The position numbers and the translations under genes are program-made. DNA of 64,000 nt, taken from Spirometra erinaceieuropaei (taxonomy: Eukaryota > Platyhelminthes > Cestoda > Diphyllobothriidea > Diphyllobothriidae). Location: the NCBI GenBank assembly GCA_902702965.1, contig CACRXP010001159.1, forward strand, positions 47,572-111,571, given 5' to 3'. Shown in pieces: positions 10,774-21,533 of the stretch. The number at the start of each line of letters is the position of its first letter. Positions within the stretch are counted from its first letter, which is position 1. A model generated the notes under the pieces. That model searched no databases. It was not told the DNA's origin and saw only the letters and a program-made list of their open reading frames with translations.

Positions 10774-11765
10774 TTTCATATTAAACCCATAGGCAAATTA
10801 AGTTACAAAGACCGTTCTCCGCTCAAAAGTTCCTGGTACGTGTTCTGTAGATAAAGGAAGCAGATGTCTGACCACTAGGGTACAAATTTAAACCGTTTGC
10901 ACTAATGCACTTCTACAAACTTTAACCATAAGAGATCGGGCAAATAGTGATAAGTGGGCAGTATTTATGGGGAATTTAAGCCGAGTGGTATTCGACGTTG
11001 CCTTCGCAAGGTTACGTACCCGAGAGGAGGCTCAAATTGTCGGTTTGTCGAACTGTAGTCAGAGTTCCGGGCCCTTCTTGGTTACCGATAGGAGCACGTA
11101 ACTTCCGTCAAAGCAGAGGGCGTGAAACCCAGAAGGGATATTTGATCATCGTTTGATGTTCGCAAAGCCATGATTCCGGTTTGCATTTACCCCTGCCTAT
11201 TTAACAGCCAGTGCAATTAAGGCAAGGCATCCTTTAGACAAGACAAGACTGCTTACCAGCGTTCCGTAGGATTTTGACGTGTGTGACTCATTTGCACTCG
11301 GGAAAGTCGGACCAACAAGCAACACAATGTGTTCCATTAGCTTGGAAACATCCTTAATGCCTCACTGGCAGTACAGTTCCAACTGCGTCGTCTTAATAGC
11401 CATTCTGCGCAGTCGCGTATGAAGTTTACATTGCCATCCGTCCCTGTTCGTAATAATAGTAAATGGAACGCTACGAGATAGAGGGGAGTTTGGCAGCATG
11501 TTTCACTGCTTACAAACGCCTTTTATCGTAAAACATTTTCAAGGTCCGCGTTCTAGGCATCGTAGTTGGGGTAGTTAGAGAGTTGTTTGGACCAAAGCCG
11601 TGTTCCCAGACGAATTCGCCTATTTTTCCACAATTGGGTCAGTCAAGCATCTCCTGACCGCCAAATGCAATTTCTTCGAGATTTTTAGAATCCGTTTGTC
11701 AGTGATGAAACCCAAGCGACTTCACGAGATGATCAGCTCATCGCAGTGCTAAATCCCAGCGGGAG
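10774..11765. other. No recognisable feature
   Basis: No frame of note and no shared repeat was noticed. A short GGTTAGGG-like patch follows at 11766-11815. Confidence 0.4.
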
Positions 11766-11844
11766 ATAGACTTACGGTTAGGGTAAGGGTTAAGTATAGA
11801 TTCAGGGTTAGTTTTATAAGGTGGTAGAGGGGGCGCTCACTGAC

Positions 11845-12112
11845 CGTTTCTAAGGAACTCAGTCGTCCCGTAGTGCCCTACGAGCTCTCGCTCTCGAGCC
11901 CAACCCGTAGCCGCACAGTGGCGCATGATATAGGCAAGATGTTATTACCGACAGAGACAGGGGAGACTGGAATGGTCATTTCTGGGTTAGTAGCTGCCCT
12001 CAGCCAGCCATACCCAATTCCGAATTGTAGAACACCTTGGGCTCGGCCCCGCGACCTTTTAGTGGGAAGTTCAACGCATCTAACTACCGAGCCATGTGCT
12101 AGTTGTCCTGTT
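11845..12112 (-). mobile_element. SINE-B copy
   Basis: The minus-strand order is a degraded tRNA-like part near 12040-12112, the body (GACGGC-like segment near 12000) and the tail at about 11940, then the 3' extension with GCGCCACTGTGCGGC. It overlaps a 137-codon plus-strand frame that is only a shadow of the repeat. Confidence 0.55.
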
Positions 12113-12149
12113 GGTTGCGATCGGACTCATACCATGGTAGAAGGGGAGC

Positions 12150-12335
12150 GGTTACCGATCGTGTTACGGAACTCGCTCGCTCGTTTTCGTTTTGGGGCTC
12201 CATCTGGAGCACAAAAAGCAGCTGCGGGATCGAGCCTCAGGTGTTCCACTACTCAGGGTTGGGTGCGACTGACTGACGACGGCTAATAAGCCAGAAATGG
12301 CCATTCCAGTTTCCTTTGTCCTTTTCAGTAAATGA
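12150..12335 (+). mobile_element. SINE-B copy, plus strand
   Basis: Head, a box-B-like GGGATCGAGCCTCAGGTGTT, then TGACTGACGACGGCTAATAA and the CCATTCCAGTTTCC tail. It sits tail to tail with the minus copy at 11845-12112. Confidence 0.55.
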
Positions 12336-12446
12336 GATTTTGTTTAGTATCTGAGTTAGGTCTAGGGGGGTTGGGCTAGTGACAAGGTAAGCGTTAAAGT
12401 ATAGGACTCAGGAATAAGAACTCCGAAATACCCACTACCACGGCTA

Positions 12447-12776
12447 GAAACGTCTGGAGTCGGTTATCGGATCTGGTGCAGTTGCGGACGAAGCAATTAC
12501 GTCAGAGAAACCGGAAGACAGTTCCGAACGAGAATGGCCGAACACACTGCAACACTGCGGAGAGATGGCACCAGCTCTCAAGTTGCGGATCATTCGACGG
12601 AATCCGGCCACACATTCAAATGTGACGAGGCCGAAATTCTCGCAAGAGGTGACAACCGCGTGAGCCGGGAGCTACTTAAATCGTGGTTTACTCGCCCCCA
12701 GTCAATTAACAAGTGCAATGAACTTCCCCTTCCATACTCGGCGACTGCATCCTATAGATACCGCAGCCCCTTGTGA
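12447..12776 (+). pseudogene. PLE GIY-YIG endonuclease fragment
   Basis: The open frame contains GYRIWCSCGRSNYVRETGR, the GIY-YIG motif of Penelope-like endonucleases, with Tyr of each half present, and later SRELLKSWF and QSINKCNELP typical of the domain end. In intact elements this nuclease nicks the target to prime reverse transcription. The reverse transcriptase is absent and the frame has no start of its own, so it is a fragment. The middle Gly of YVG is Arg here. An ATG at 12534 opens an 80-codon frame but lies past the motif, so it is not a credible start. Confidence 0.75.
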
Positions 12777-12794
12777 TTGAACCACCTGTATCTG

Positions 12795-12853
12795 CTTTTG
12801 TCTCTGATGATGGGTTCGGGCAGGAATCCGAAACGTCAGGCTAATAAAGCTCT
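12795..12853 (+). ncRNA. Hammerhead ribozyme motif (PLE type)
   Basis: Core CTGATGA is at 12804-12810 and GAAACGTC at 12830-12837. Stem II pairs 12812-12817 with 12824-12829 (one G-U). Stem III is AC/GU with no loop, and C17 is the C at 12837. An unpaired T lies between the core and stem II. Stem I can form between GTCT and AGGC. Confidence 0.7.
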
Positions 12854-12890
12854 CGTCCCAGCGATCGTGTCTCCTTCAATAGGAACTCCG

Positions 12891-13296
12891 CTAAAAGTTA
12901 GCGCGAAGTCAAACCGTAGAAAGAAGTAAAAGTAGGATGTTACGTCACGGCGAAGTACGTCAGACTCTCTCCTCTCACGGAACTTTCGGCACTCAGAGAT
13001 GACAGGCCTTGTCATGACAACAGTGTCCCACGGCATTCGACAGACCAGGCTGTTGATAACACAAATTAAAACGCCCATATATGTAAGACTCACCTTATAG
13101 GCCACAATTTTTATTCCAGATAATAATTTATGGGTCACCTTATGACCATTGTGCAACTCCCGAGCATTCAGTCTCCCACTGGCGTTTCCCACTCCGACTG
13201 TCAGGGAACGACATTTTGTTTCGCGGAATACTTGCACCCACTTAAGTTGTTGATCCTGCATAATCTGCAAGTGAAATTTAGGTTTTTCCTCTACAG
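12891..13296. other. No recognisable feature
   Basis: A 144-codon minus-strand frame covers this stretch (12836-13270). It shows no motif I recognise and starts in a transposon end, so I do not call a gene. Confidence 0.35.
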
Positions 13297-15000
13297 ACGC
13301 TGATGCATCTTCACAGAAACATATAGTTGAGTCATGCGCCGAGCAAGCAGGACGTGACTCACGTCCGCCACATGGCTTCCACTGAATTCACGTGCGCTGA
13401 GTTCGAGGCACTTCGAGCGACAGGTGCCACATTCACGATTCAGCGGAACACACACACACACAGGCACACTCACACAGAAATGCGCCGTCAATCGATTTTC
13501 GAACTTTTACAATCCCAGGGACGCAGAATTGGTAAATGAAGCCTCCTATTGAAGACCATCTGTCTGTGTAAATTAATAAATTAGTACAAGGAACTTCGTA
13601 CGTCTTTTTCCGAGACATCCTAGTCACTACACCTAAAGTAATTAGGTTCAAAAGAAAGTGAGAATGCCCATAGTTTGCAAGCCTTTGCAGTGCTTGCTGA
13701 GATATGATTCTAAAAAACCTATTTTCACAGTTTTAAAGAGTTCTTGAACCATAGAAGGTCAGTATTGGAAACGGAAGTGTGTTTCAGTTTTAAAACGATG
13801 TGCTTCGGGAACATGCTACAGTGTACACAGGAATGCAAGTAAACGGATTCTTCACAACATTTATAATTCAGTCTGCGCAGATCAATCAAAGTTTAGAAAT
13901 TTGAGTTAAGAAAAGACAATGAAATGTGTATTTTGAGGAAAGCATACCTCGACAGGGTTACGAGACATGTTTATCCCTTTGACTCATGGGGTTCAAGCAG
14001 GACCCTCGTAGGCAGTCGTACATTGACCGACAGTGATACAAGAGGAGATTGTGATGATCATCACTGGCTTATGAACCTAGCGGTCGTCAGCCAACCACGA
14101 CCAACCGCAGGCTATGATAACGTAGGATTTGAAACGGAAATAATTTAAAACCAGACGCTGGTGCATCTTCACAGAAACAGATAGTTGAGTCATGCGCCGA
14201 GCAAGCAGGACGTGACTCACGTCCGCCACATGGCTTCCACTGAATTCACGTGCGCTGAGTTCGAGGCACTTCGAGCGACAGGTGCCACATTCACGATTCA
14301 GCGGAACACACACACACACAGGCACACTCACACAGAAATGCGCCGTCAATCGATTTTCGAACTTTTACAATCCCAGGGACGCAGAATTGGTAAATGAAGC
14401 CTCCTATTGAAGACCATCTGTCTGTGTAAATTAATAAATTAGTACAAGGAACTTCGTACGTCTTTTTCCGAGACATCCTAGTCACTACTCCTAAGAAAGG
14501 AAGGGAGACTGCCCATAGTTTGCATGCCTTTGTAGTGCTTGCTGAGATATAATTCTAAAAAAACCTATTTTCACAGTTTTAATGAGTGCATGAACTATAG
14601 AAGATCAGTATTGGAAACAGTAGTCTATTTCAGTTTTGAAACGATGCGCTTCGGGAACATGCTACAGTGTACGCAGGAATGCACATAAACGGATTTTTCA
14701 CAACATTTCTAATTCTGTCTCCGCAGATCAATCAAAGTTTGGAAATTTGAGTTAAGAAAAGACGATGAAATGTGTATTTTGAGGAAAGCATACCTCGACA
14801 GGGTTACGAGACATGTTTATCCCGCTGATTCTCGGGGTTCAATCAAGACCCTAGTAAGCAGTCGTCCAATGACCGACAGTGATACAAGAGGAGATTGTGA
14901 TGATCATCACTGGCTTATGAACCCAGCGGTCGTCAGCCAACCACGACCAACCGCAGGCTATGATAACGTAGGATTTGAAACGGAAATATTTTAAAACCAG
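13297..15000 (+). repeat. Tandem duplication, units of 858 and 846 bp
   Basis: Unit 1 is 13297-14154 and unit 2 is 14155-15000; both end in AAAACCAG. The first ~330 bp of the units differ at only a few bases, including an identical 70-codon frame over a (CA)n tract. The rest is clearly more diverged, with small indels near 13640/14495. Both units end with a SINE-B-like minus fragment (CGTCAGCCAACCACGACC). The shared frames include a microsatellite translation and are not convincing genes. Confidence 0.85.
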
Positions 15001-15204
15001 AAACCGTGGATTAAAAAGCCTTCTCCCGTTGCTACGACTCCCGGTGAGCCGCAATTTTGCCACCTCGGTGCACCGTTGCACCCGGCAAGGCTATACTTTT
15101 CTACCTACTGTTCTAAAGATATCTAACAAAGCATTCCAGTAGAAGCGAAGAGACGAGTCCCAGGAAGCAGTCTTGAAGAAGAAGACACGATCGCCGGGAC
15201 AAGA

Positions 15205-15262
15205 GCTTTATGAGCCTGACGTTTCGGATTCCTGCTCGAATCCATCATCAGAGACATAAGCA
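15205..15262 (-). ncRNA. Hammerhead ribozyme motif (PLE type)
   Basis: Minus-strand core CTGATGA at 15245-15251, GAAACGTC at 15218-15225, with a perfect six-pair stem II (GGATTC/GAATCC). Confidence 0.7.
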
Positions 15263-15364
15263 GATAAGGGTGGCTCATGCACATGCGGCTGCAGTATTTA
15301 TAGGATGCAGTAGCCATGTTACCGCATACCATTGATGAAACCAAAAGACCCACTGCCACGGCAA

Positions 15365-15847
15365 GAAACGTCTGGAGTCGTTTATCGGATCTGATGCAGT
15401 TGCGGACAAAGCAACTATGTCGGAGAAACCGGAATACAGCTCCGAACGTGAATGGCCGAACACGCTGCAGCAGTGCGGAGAAATGACGCCAGCCCTCAAG
15501 TTGCGGCTCATTCGAGGGGTTCCGGCCACACATTCAAATTTGACGAGGCCGAAATTCTCGCAAGAGGTGACAACCGCGTGAGCCGGGAGCTGCTTGAGTC
15601 ATGGTTCACTGGCCCCCAGTCTATTAACAAGTGCAATGATCTTCCCATTCAATACCTCGTGCTGAGACTTCGTCTAGGCGGAGTAATTGGCCACACGGGG
15701 ATCGCACTGGTGAACACGCTTCCCAACACCCGGGTCAACGCGTCAGATGGTCGAGCAATCATCACACCAACATCCAACGCACGTGATGAAATTGCAGCAA
15801 TTAACGACGCAAATATCGGCCATCACGCCACGGGCAACGATCCCTGA
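15365..15847 (+). pseudogene. PLE GIY-YIG endonuclease, two stops
   Basis: The frame opens with ETSGVVYRI, then a TGA stop, then CSCGQSNYVGETG, a second TGA, and an open run from 15452 to 15847 holding SRELLESWFTGPQSINKCND. The GIY-YIG motif residues are present but two in-frame stops fall inside the domain. The later 131-codon frame lacks the motif and would not be an active nuclease alone. The sequence after about residue 75 of that frame is the poorly conserved linker before the 3' end. Confidence 0.75.
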
Positions 15848-15944
15848 TGAAGGAGAGGAAGCCGCAAATATTCATAGGTGTGCGGTAGCATGGCTACTGC
15901 ATCCTATAAATACTGCAGCCGCATTTGCATGAGCCACCCTTATC

Positions 15945-16003
15945 TGCTTATGTCTCTGATGATGGATTCGAGCAGGAATCCGAAACGTCAGGTTAATAAA
16001 GCT
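15945..16003 (+). ncRNA. Hammerhead ribozyme motif (PLE type)
   Basis: Core CTGATGA at 15956-15962, stem II 15964-15969 with 15976-15981 (six pairs), GAAACGTC at 15982-15989. The T at 15963 is unpaired. It is the inverted partner of 15205-15262. Confidence 0.75.
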
Positions 16004-16094
16004 CTTGTCCCGGCAATCGTGTCGCAGAAGGTGTGGGGGGGGGGCAAATAACCACCAAGGATGCAGGGGTGGTTCGTGCAGTAAGTGAGCTCCT

Positions 16095-16460
16095 AGTGAC
16101 AGTTCGACTGCTGATTTCGACGATGTCCACCGCTTGTTGCACAGCAGAGGGAGAACAGGCACGGTGACTTGCGCGGAAATGAGTTTATAGTGATAGTAGA
16201 CCTGCACAGCATCTACCATGCCGTCTCCTCCTCGCCTACCCGACAGGTATCATGACCGGAAGTAGGAGAGGGCGCAGATGGCTGGCGCAGCCGCAGTTGC
16301 TACTAGACATGCTGTCACGCTAGGCTAGGATCCCACTAGGTGGGATTGCCATAGAGGAAACATTGCAGTCTGATTGTCAGTCTACCAGTACACCAATCCA
16401 CTCAAGCGCACATCGGGTTGACTACGAGGGCCCAGTTATCCCGTCAGTTGGTCACCTTCA
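16095..16460 (+). repeat. Repeat E, copy 3
   Basis: It has GGTGACTTGCGCGG, GAGTTTATAGTG, GAGGGCGCAGATGGCTGGCG and the downstream ATCCCGTCAGTTGG string. The order matches 7020-7630. Confidence 0.55.
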
Positions 16461-16589
16461 AAGCCACGGTTTCTAACTCACTGTGATAGTTTCATGCGCG
16501 ACGCATTGTTTTTAGCGAAGGAGGTGCGCTGAGACGTCGACTTCACGCTTTTTTATCAGTCCCACCTAACAGGAAATTATCCGAGCCGG

Positions 16590-17925
16590 TTAGATTTCTA
16601 AGGCCGGGATTGGGCGCAATGGCTCGTCCGCACGCGCCACGTGCACGACCTTGACCTCAGCCCTGCACACCGGCACCTCAAACGCAAAGAGAATGGAAAA
16701 TTTGGATTTCACATGCAGCCACATGGAAAAAGGAGCTGAAAAGTACACTTTCCAGTTAAATGAGAAGTGTCGGTGGAAGGTGGTGTGGGAGGGATGTATA
16801 TGTGGTGCATGAGTTGGTGGGAAAATATGTGGTGGTGTCTGCAGTGACTTACCGCAGGTCTTCATGAAGACACATATGATTGAATAGGACCGTACGCGGA
16901 GTCGACGTGTGTGTGGACAGTATGGGCAATGGAGTCGGGTGCGGTATGTGTATGTTAGAGCTCCTAGAAAATGTTCACCAGTCCATTTGCGCTAAATCTA
17001 CAAGGGCCGATGCGTGATGTACGTATGCTTTGGCAGTGAAAACAGGATAAGGTCGGCGCTTCAGAGTCGGTTGGAGTGGTAAAGCTATAAGCCGTTATCG
17101 TGCTAGTCGATAGTAAATTGTTAGTTCTGGGTATGGGAACGTTGTCAACATGCAGGATGTCCTTGAAGTGTTGATATTGCGATGTGTTCAATCTTCATGT
17201 TCGTGTGACCGAATACGCCCATACGGAGAGTGGATGAGTATGTGCGGTGGGAGCGGTGAAGGTGGGTGCTGGGAGGGTGTGCTGTGACCCCGGGCATCGG
17301 CCACAGTGCGATGGGATCGCGAGCGGCCGAACAGGCCGTCGTATGGGATACATGGACGATCACAATATAGCCATGTTATGATCAAATGGGAGGACGGTGG
17401 TTATGAATGTGGTTGTTGACGGGACATCGGATGCTGTTTCATCAGCGGTGGGAGTGGGAGAAAGGGCGGTGTTGGTAGAGCTGGCGGTTGTTAGTGGTGC
17501 AGGGGTTGGAGTGAGGATGACGGTGCCGGTTTTCCATGGCCGTGAGGCATCCGCATTGTAGTCACCCCTGATGGAGGCGGTCGTCGTAGTTGTCCTCTTG
17601 GAGTGGGAGGCGGGGATGACAGTAGTGCTTTCTGTGAAAGAAGTTGGCGTTGCCGGGTGTCTGAAGAAGCCACTTCGCGCTCAGAGTGTGTGCGTTGTTG
17701 GTGTGGGCATACTGAAAATTGTTAAGTACTGGCGGTGTGAAGGCGCTTGGCACTTGCGAGCCGTCATTTTGGTTTTATCGGCGGCGACCCAATTTGCTTC
17801 GCAGAATGCTGCGCCCGTCTTCATTGCTCTCCTCCAGGACTGTCTATCCTGAGTGAGGTTCTTTAAGGTCTCCAAGTTCATAGTAAGGATGAATTCCATG
17901 GCATTAACCGCACTCCTATCCATCT
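16590..17925 (-). pseudogene. Non-LTR retrotransposon C-terminal region, zinc fingers
   Basis: Minus-strand frames read, in order, LTQDRQSWRRAMKTGAAFCE (near 17830-17880), a Thr/Pro-rich stretch, then TLSCFHCQSIRTSRIG (near 17000-17060), and short degraded pieces to about 16840. From memory of tapeworm LINE polyproteins, the first string ends the RT-associated region and the later ones are degraded Cys2-His2 fingers. Only one CxxC pair is clear, and the histidine half is lost. Several frame changes and stops separate the pieces. No reverse transcriptase domain is visible upstream, so this is a 3' remnant. Confidence 0.55.
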
Positions 17926-18885
17926 CTCGCCTATCTTATTCAAATGAGAGGAAAGATTCATGAGGATTAAAAATGGACGTTGATTCACTGGCTACTCTGA
18001 CCGAATTCACGTTTACGCGAACCACGGACATGCTGGCCACTGCTGGCATGAAACAGTAATAAGTCTCAGAACTGCTATATTAAGAAAAAACAATTGCATT
18101 TTGGCAATCGACCTATAGGAAGACTTTAACGGTTGTCGAACTGGAGGTAGCAATGTACAGAACCTTAGAAGAAACAGCTGCATCAACCAGAAGCGCGATT
18201 ATTAAATTTTGGCGTGCGTAGTTAAGTTCAATGCAACGAAAACAGGTCTGAGCTTGCATCCTGCTTCTCAAATGTTTTCTGTCAAGGACGCCTCAACGGG
18301 TTCTTCTTCCACAAGAGTTTATTGGTCATGCAGTTACATTGGAAGAGTGCGCAGCCGGCTTGCTGGTCAGTTATGCGGCCCGAACGACTAGACAAAAGGG
18401 TGTGGTTACATAAGGAGTCGGCATAAATTAGTGCATTAGCGGAGCGTTCTAAGGCAGTTTCTGTTCCACTACTCGCAGTGGGTGACGTCGTCAATTAAGT
18501 GCGCAAACTTTTGCGAAAAAACACCAATCACTGTGAATACGGCGCAGATACACCGTCCAAAACTCCCAGTTAGCAATGGTTGTCATTAAATGGAATGACA
18601 ACATAAAGAAAGTAACAGAAATAATATTTCGTTGGCTAGAGGCAGAACATTTAGACAAAGCGCAAAATCCTGTAAAATGAGTAAACTCGAATTCTCCAAG
18701 TAGCATGCCAGTGCGGTTCGCATCTTCACACAGCAGGAAGGCGAAAGTGTTTGCACCAGCAGTTACAGAACGATTTCATTCGGTTAAAAAATCGACCAAA
18801 TACTGCCTTTTGACAAACTACATCATTCCCCAATAATGACAAGGAATTATGGCTATCTGTGAATTCGGAATAGATTGGCCACGTA
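17926..18885. other. No recognisable feature
   Basis: Frames of 60-71 codons without motifs. Confidence 0.4.
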
Positions 18886-19165
18886 CATGTAGTGGGCTAA
18901 CTCATGAAATATTAATCGAAATTCCGAAATTCGTTTTCGTTTCAAAAAAGATTAATCAAGTGGGCTTGTACAACTAATCATCGTGCAGTACAATTCTATA
19001 GTTATTCAGTTACTTCAGGATACCGGCTTCTGAACGAACTTCTTTTTGGCTACATACAAAAGCAACACTCTTTAAAAAATGACTGCTTATCTAGCATGCA
19101 TTTCTCTAACTGATTTTTGATGCCCCTTAAAATTCAATTATATTTCATGGAAAACACGCATACAA

Positions 19166-19351
19166 ATGAGTGGAAGGGAATATGCGCAAACCAGGTTCTT
19201 GTTTAAAAGAAGGCGAATGCACGATCACTGGGACAGTAGGTTCACAATTTGTTGCACTCGAGTAGTCTCTGATGATGAACTCTAGTTCGAGTTCGAAACC
19301 TCAGGCAAATAAGCCTACTGTCCCAGTGATCGTGCCTTCGACTTCATTTAA
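19166..19351 (+). mobile_element. 186-bp stand-alone ribozyme element
   Basis: The insert is flanked by ACGCATACAA at 19156-19165 and 19352-19361 (identical 10-bp target duplication). It holds nothing but a PLE-type end: a 22-bp perfect inverted repeat (19219-19240 with 19314-19335, starting GCACGATCACTGGGACAG) around a hammerhead motif. There is no endonuclease or RT sequence. It could be an extreme truncation of a PLE or a retrozyme-like RNA insertion. Confidence 0.75.
19258..19313 (+). ncRNA. Hammerhead motif with compensated stem II
   Basis: Core CTGATGA 19269-19275; stem II GAACTC (19277-19282) with GAGTTC (19289-19294), six pairs. Compared with the usual GGATTC/GAATCC, two pairs changed on both sides. 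The cleavage side reads GAAACCTC instead of GAAACGTC, so stem III is broken and activity is doubtful. Confidence 0.6.
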
Positions 19352-20076
19352 ACGCATACAACTATTCATTCTTTTGCTCATTCGGTAAAAAATGACGTCC
19401 GCTTACTGTTTTTTTACTAAAAGCAAGGACAGAATTCGGTTTTTAAGGACTATTTCAATTCCCGAATAATTTGAAACCCGACGTGCCGTTGCACTTGCAT
19501 TCAGGGTTTCACAAATACAAGTTGCATATTTTCCGCGTACGGAAAACCATACAGTTCTCTACGGTATTAGGAAGAGACCATATGAAGTTCATAAAAGTTA
19601 GAAGTGGGAATGAGCCATACTGTTAATATTACAAGCCACATTGGTAAATGTAGAGACATAACGTTTTCTAATCAGTCATTACGCGGTATTAAAAAGTCTC
19701 ACAGTTAGAAATTTTTTAAAACCAAATGATACCTTTCCTTCGAGTATAACATTGGAAGCGGACGTCATATCCTACCGAATGAGCAAAAAATGAATATTTT
19801 TATGCATGTTTTTCATGAACTATAATTTAATTTTTGAGGGCATCGAAAATCAATGAGAAAAATGAATGCCATTTAAGCAGTCGTTTTTTACAGAGTGTGG
19901 GTTTTGCATGCAGTCGGAAAGAAGTTCGCTCGAAATCCGGTACCCTGAAGTAACTGAATTATTATAGATTTATACTGCGGGATGATTAATCTTACAACAC
20001 TACTTGATTAATCTTTTCGAAAGGAAAACCTATTTCGGAATTTCGGTTGAAATTTCGTGATTTAGTCCACCTACTC

Positions 20077-20660
20077 CATTTATAGCACCAAGGACAGCTG
20101 TTAATTAAAATTAACAATTGTGGCCTCAGAAGGGAAGGGTTGCAACCTCACTGTCATTTTAAGTAACAAGACAAAAATAACTTTTCTTGAACTGAAACGT
20201 TTAAGTGACTGAGTACATGGTCAAAGACCTTATAAAACATGAGTGTCGTGTAAAGTGGTATAAAGTTAAGCTCCCTGCATAACTAAAGACAGCGAATATT
20301 TCATCCAAAATTGAGTCCCGCTTTCCAGTACCGCATCTTGCCGTCTTGGCAACCACCAAAACAAACAGTTCGAGTAGCCCCAATGCGTCCTCCCATAGAA
20401 AAATGGGCGTTATTCATGGGGGATAATTTATTTTTTCCGAAAAAAACATACGAAAGTCATATGTACTTGACAAGTGGCATTCAGAAAATACAGCTAACGT
20501 ATTGCCCTTAAAGTTATCTTTCTTTTCGAAGGCTGGAAAACTAAATTGGCTTGACGGTGGATGAATCGATGACGTCATTGCGTGACCTTGAAGCCTACCG
20601 CAGTTGGTCCAGTGCATTTTTTGATTATACTAAATATATTATTGGAAGACCCACACACAA
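20077..20660. other. No recognisable feature
   Basis: Frames of 60-67 codons on both strands without motifs. Confidence 0.4.
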
Positions 20661-20664
20661 AATT

Positions 20665-21330
20665 CGACTGACGGGTATGACGATGTCCATCGAATGCCGT
20701 ACCATGTGGTGGCACAGGACACTGGTTTGCGCTTTTATGGAGACTGGGGTCTTGTGCAGCATCCGGCGCCGTCTCTCTTTCCACAGCAAGCAAAACTCAG
20801 TGCCAAGACAGATTCAGGAAGACCAGACGCGCATCCAGACGCAGCCACATCCCATCCACGAGTGCCACACAGGGGCTGTTCCGCCAAGGATGATCCAGGC
20901 TTTTACAAACAAATAACGTTTGGGTGGCTCGGATCCTATCTAAGCGGGAATGCCACAGAAGCCATATTATTAGGGTGCCCTTGCAGTATGACTCTCTGTC
21001 CAATGAAAACTGAGTTATCAGGTCAGTTGGTAGACTTCCAAGCGACGACTTGTAGTTCGCCCTGATAGCCTCTAAACGCATAAGCCTAATTATCTTGAGG
21101 ATTGTGGGCTGAGGTGCCGATGGAATAGATCCCTCAGCGTCTGCTTCTTTCTCTCTCTCTGCCATCTCCAATGCGCTAGTCCACTGTCCGAATCCGTCGA
21201 CCTCATGATGCTGGGATTGGGAGCTGCTGGCTGGCGCGGCATTGGCCTGCGTCTAGACGTGACATCACACCTCGTCTATGTGTGACTTTCGTCATGGGAT
21301 GCACGGATTATGTGAGGCCCAGCTGATGCA
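20665..21330 (+). repeat. Repeat E, fragmented copies
   Basis: ACGATGTCCATCG and CTTGTGCAGCATC near 20680-20760, GGATCC...GGGAATGCCA near 20930-20955 and TGGCTGGCGCGGC near 21230 follow the order of repeat E. Overlapping frames of 121-124 codons on both strands cover this stretch; they have no motif and are likely chance. Confidence 0.4.
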
Positions 21331-21533
21331 TGCTGTATAGGTTACCGTGTTCACCCAGTGCGTCTCCCGTGTAGCACACTCCAGAGGCACATCAATTAAA
21401 GGTTAAGCCTCCAAAGTAATGCATATAGTTTGTATTCCACTTTAACTTACCCGAAATACTGTTTGCCCAGTGTTGCAAGCAGAGTACTGATCCCATGTAC
21501 TGTGTTCTTTAACAAATTTATATCTCATATTGA

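Larger units (their letters stand above)
12426..12877 (+). mobile_element. 5'-truncated mini-PLE with ribozyme end
   Basis: The element is flanked by AATARGAACTCCG at 12413-12425 and 12878-12890 (12 of 13 identical). It starts just upstream of the GIY-YIG domain and ends with a hammerhead motif and the ATCGTGTC end seen at 16020. A piece between the endonuclease and the ribozyme is missing compared with 15350-16030. Truncation at the 5' side with a short target duplication is as expected for target-primed reverse transcription. Confidence 0.75.
15120..16035 (+). mobile_element. Mini-PLE with inverted ribozyme ends
   Basis: The left end (15172-15330) and right end (15880-16035) are inverted copies of about 150 bp, each with a hammerhead motif. 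Between them lies only the GIY-YIG part of a PLE. The body joins the left arm near 15345, at a different point from the copy at 45102. The ends start with GAAGAAGAAG on the left, as in other copies. Confidence 0.75.
18886..20076. mobile_element. Palindromic MITE with 186-bp insertion
   Basis: The ends read TA-CATGTAGTGGGCTAACTC and GTCCACCTACTC. The two halves are long inverted repeats (for example TCATGGAAAACACGC on the left and its relatives near 19820 on the right) around a central part near 19430-19690. TA at the ends and CAGTAGGTGG-type termini suggest a Tc1/mariner-like mover. No protein frame. A ribozyme-bearing insertion at 19166-19351 splits the left arm. Confidence 0.75.

Noticed and set aside
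11873..12286. 137-codon plus-strand frame
   Set aside because: It runs across two opposed SINE-B copies and has no conserved counterpart.
12836..13270. 144-codon minus-strand frame as a gene
   Set aside because: It has no recognised motif and its end lies inside the ribozyme end of a PLE.
13327..13539. Identical 70-codon frames at 13327 and 14185 as a duplicated gene
   Set aside because: They span a (CA)n tract, have no known motif, and their conservation is explained by the near-identical tandem duplication.
20551..21171. 121-124 codon frames on both strands
   Set aside because: Opposed overlapping frames lie in fragments of repeat E and show no motif.
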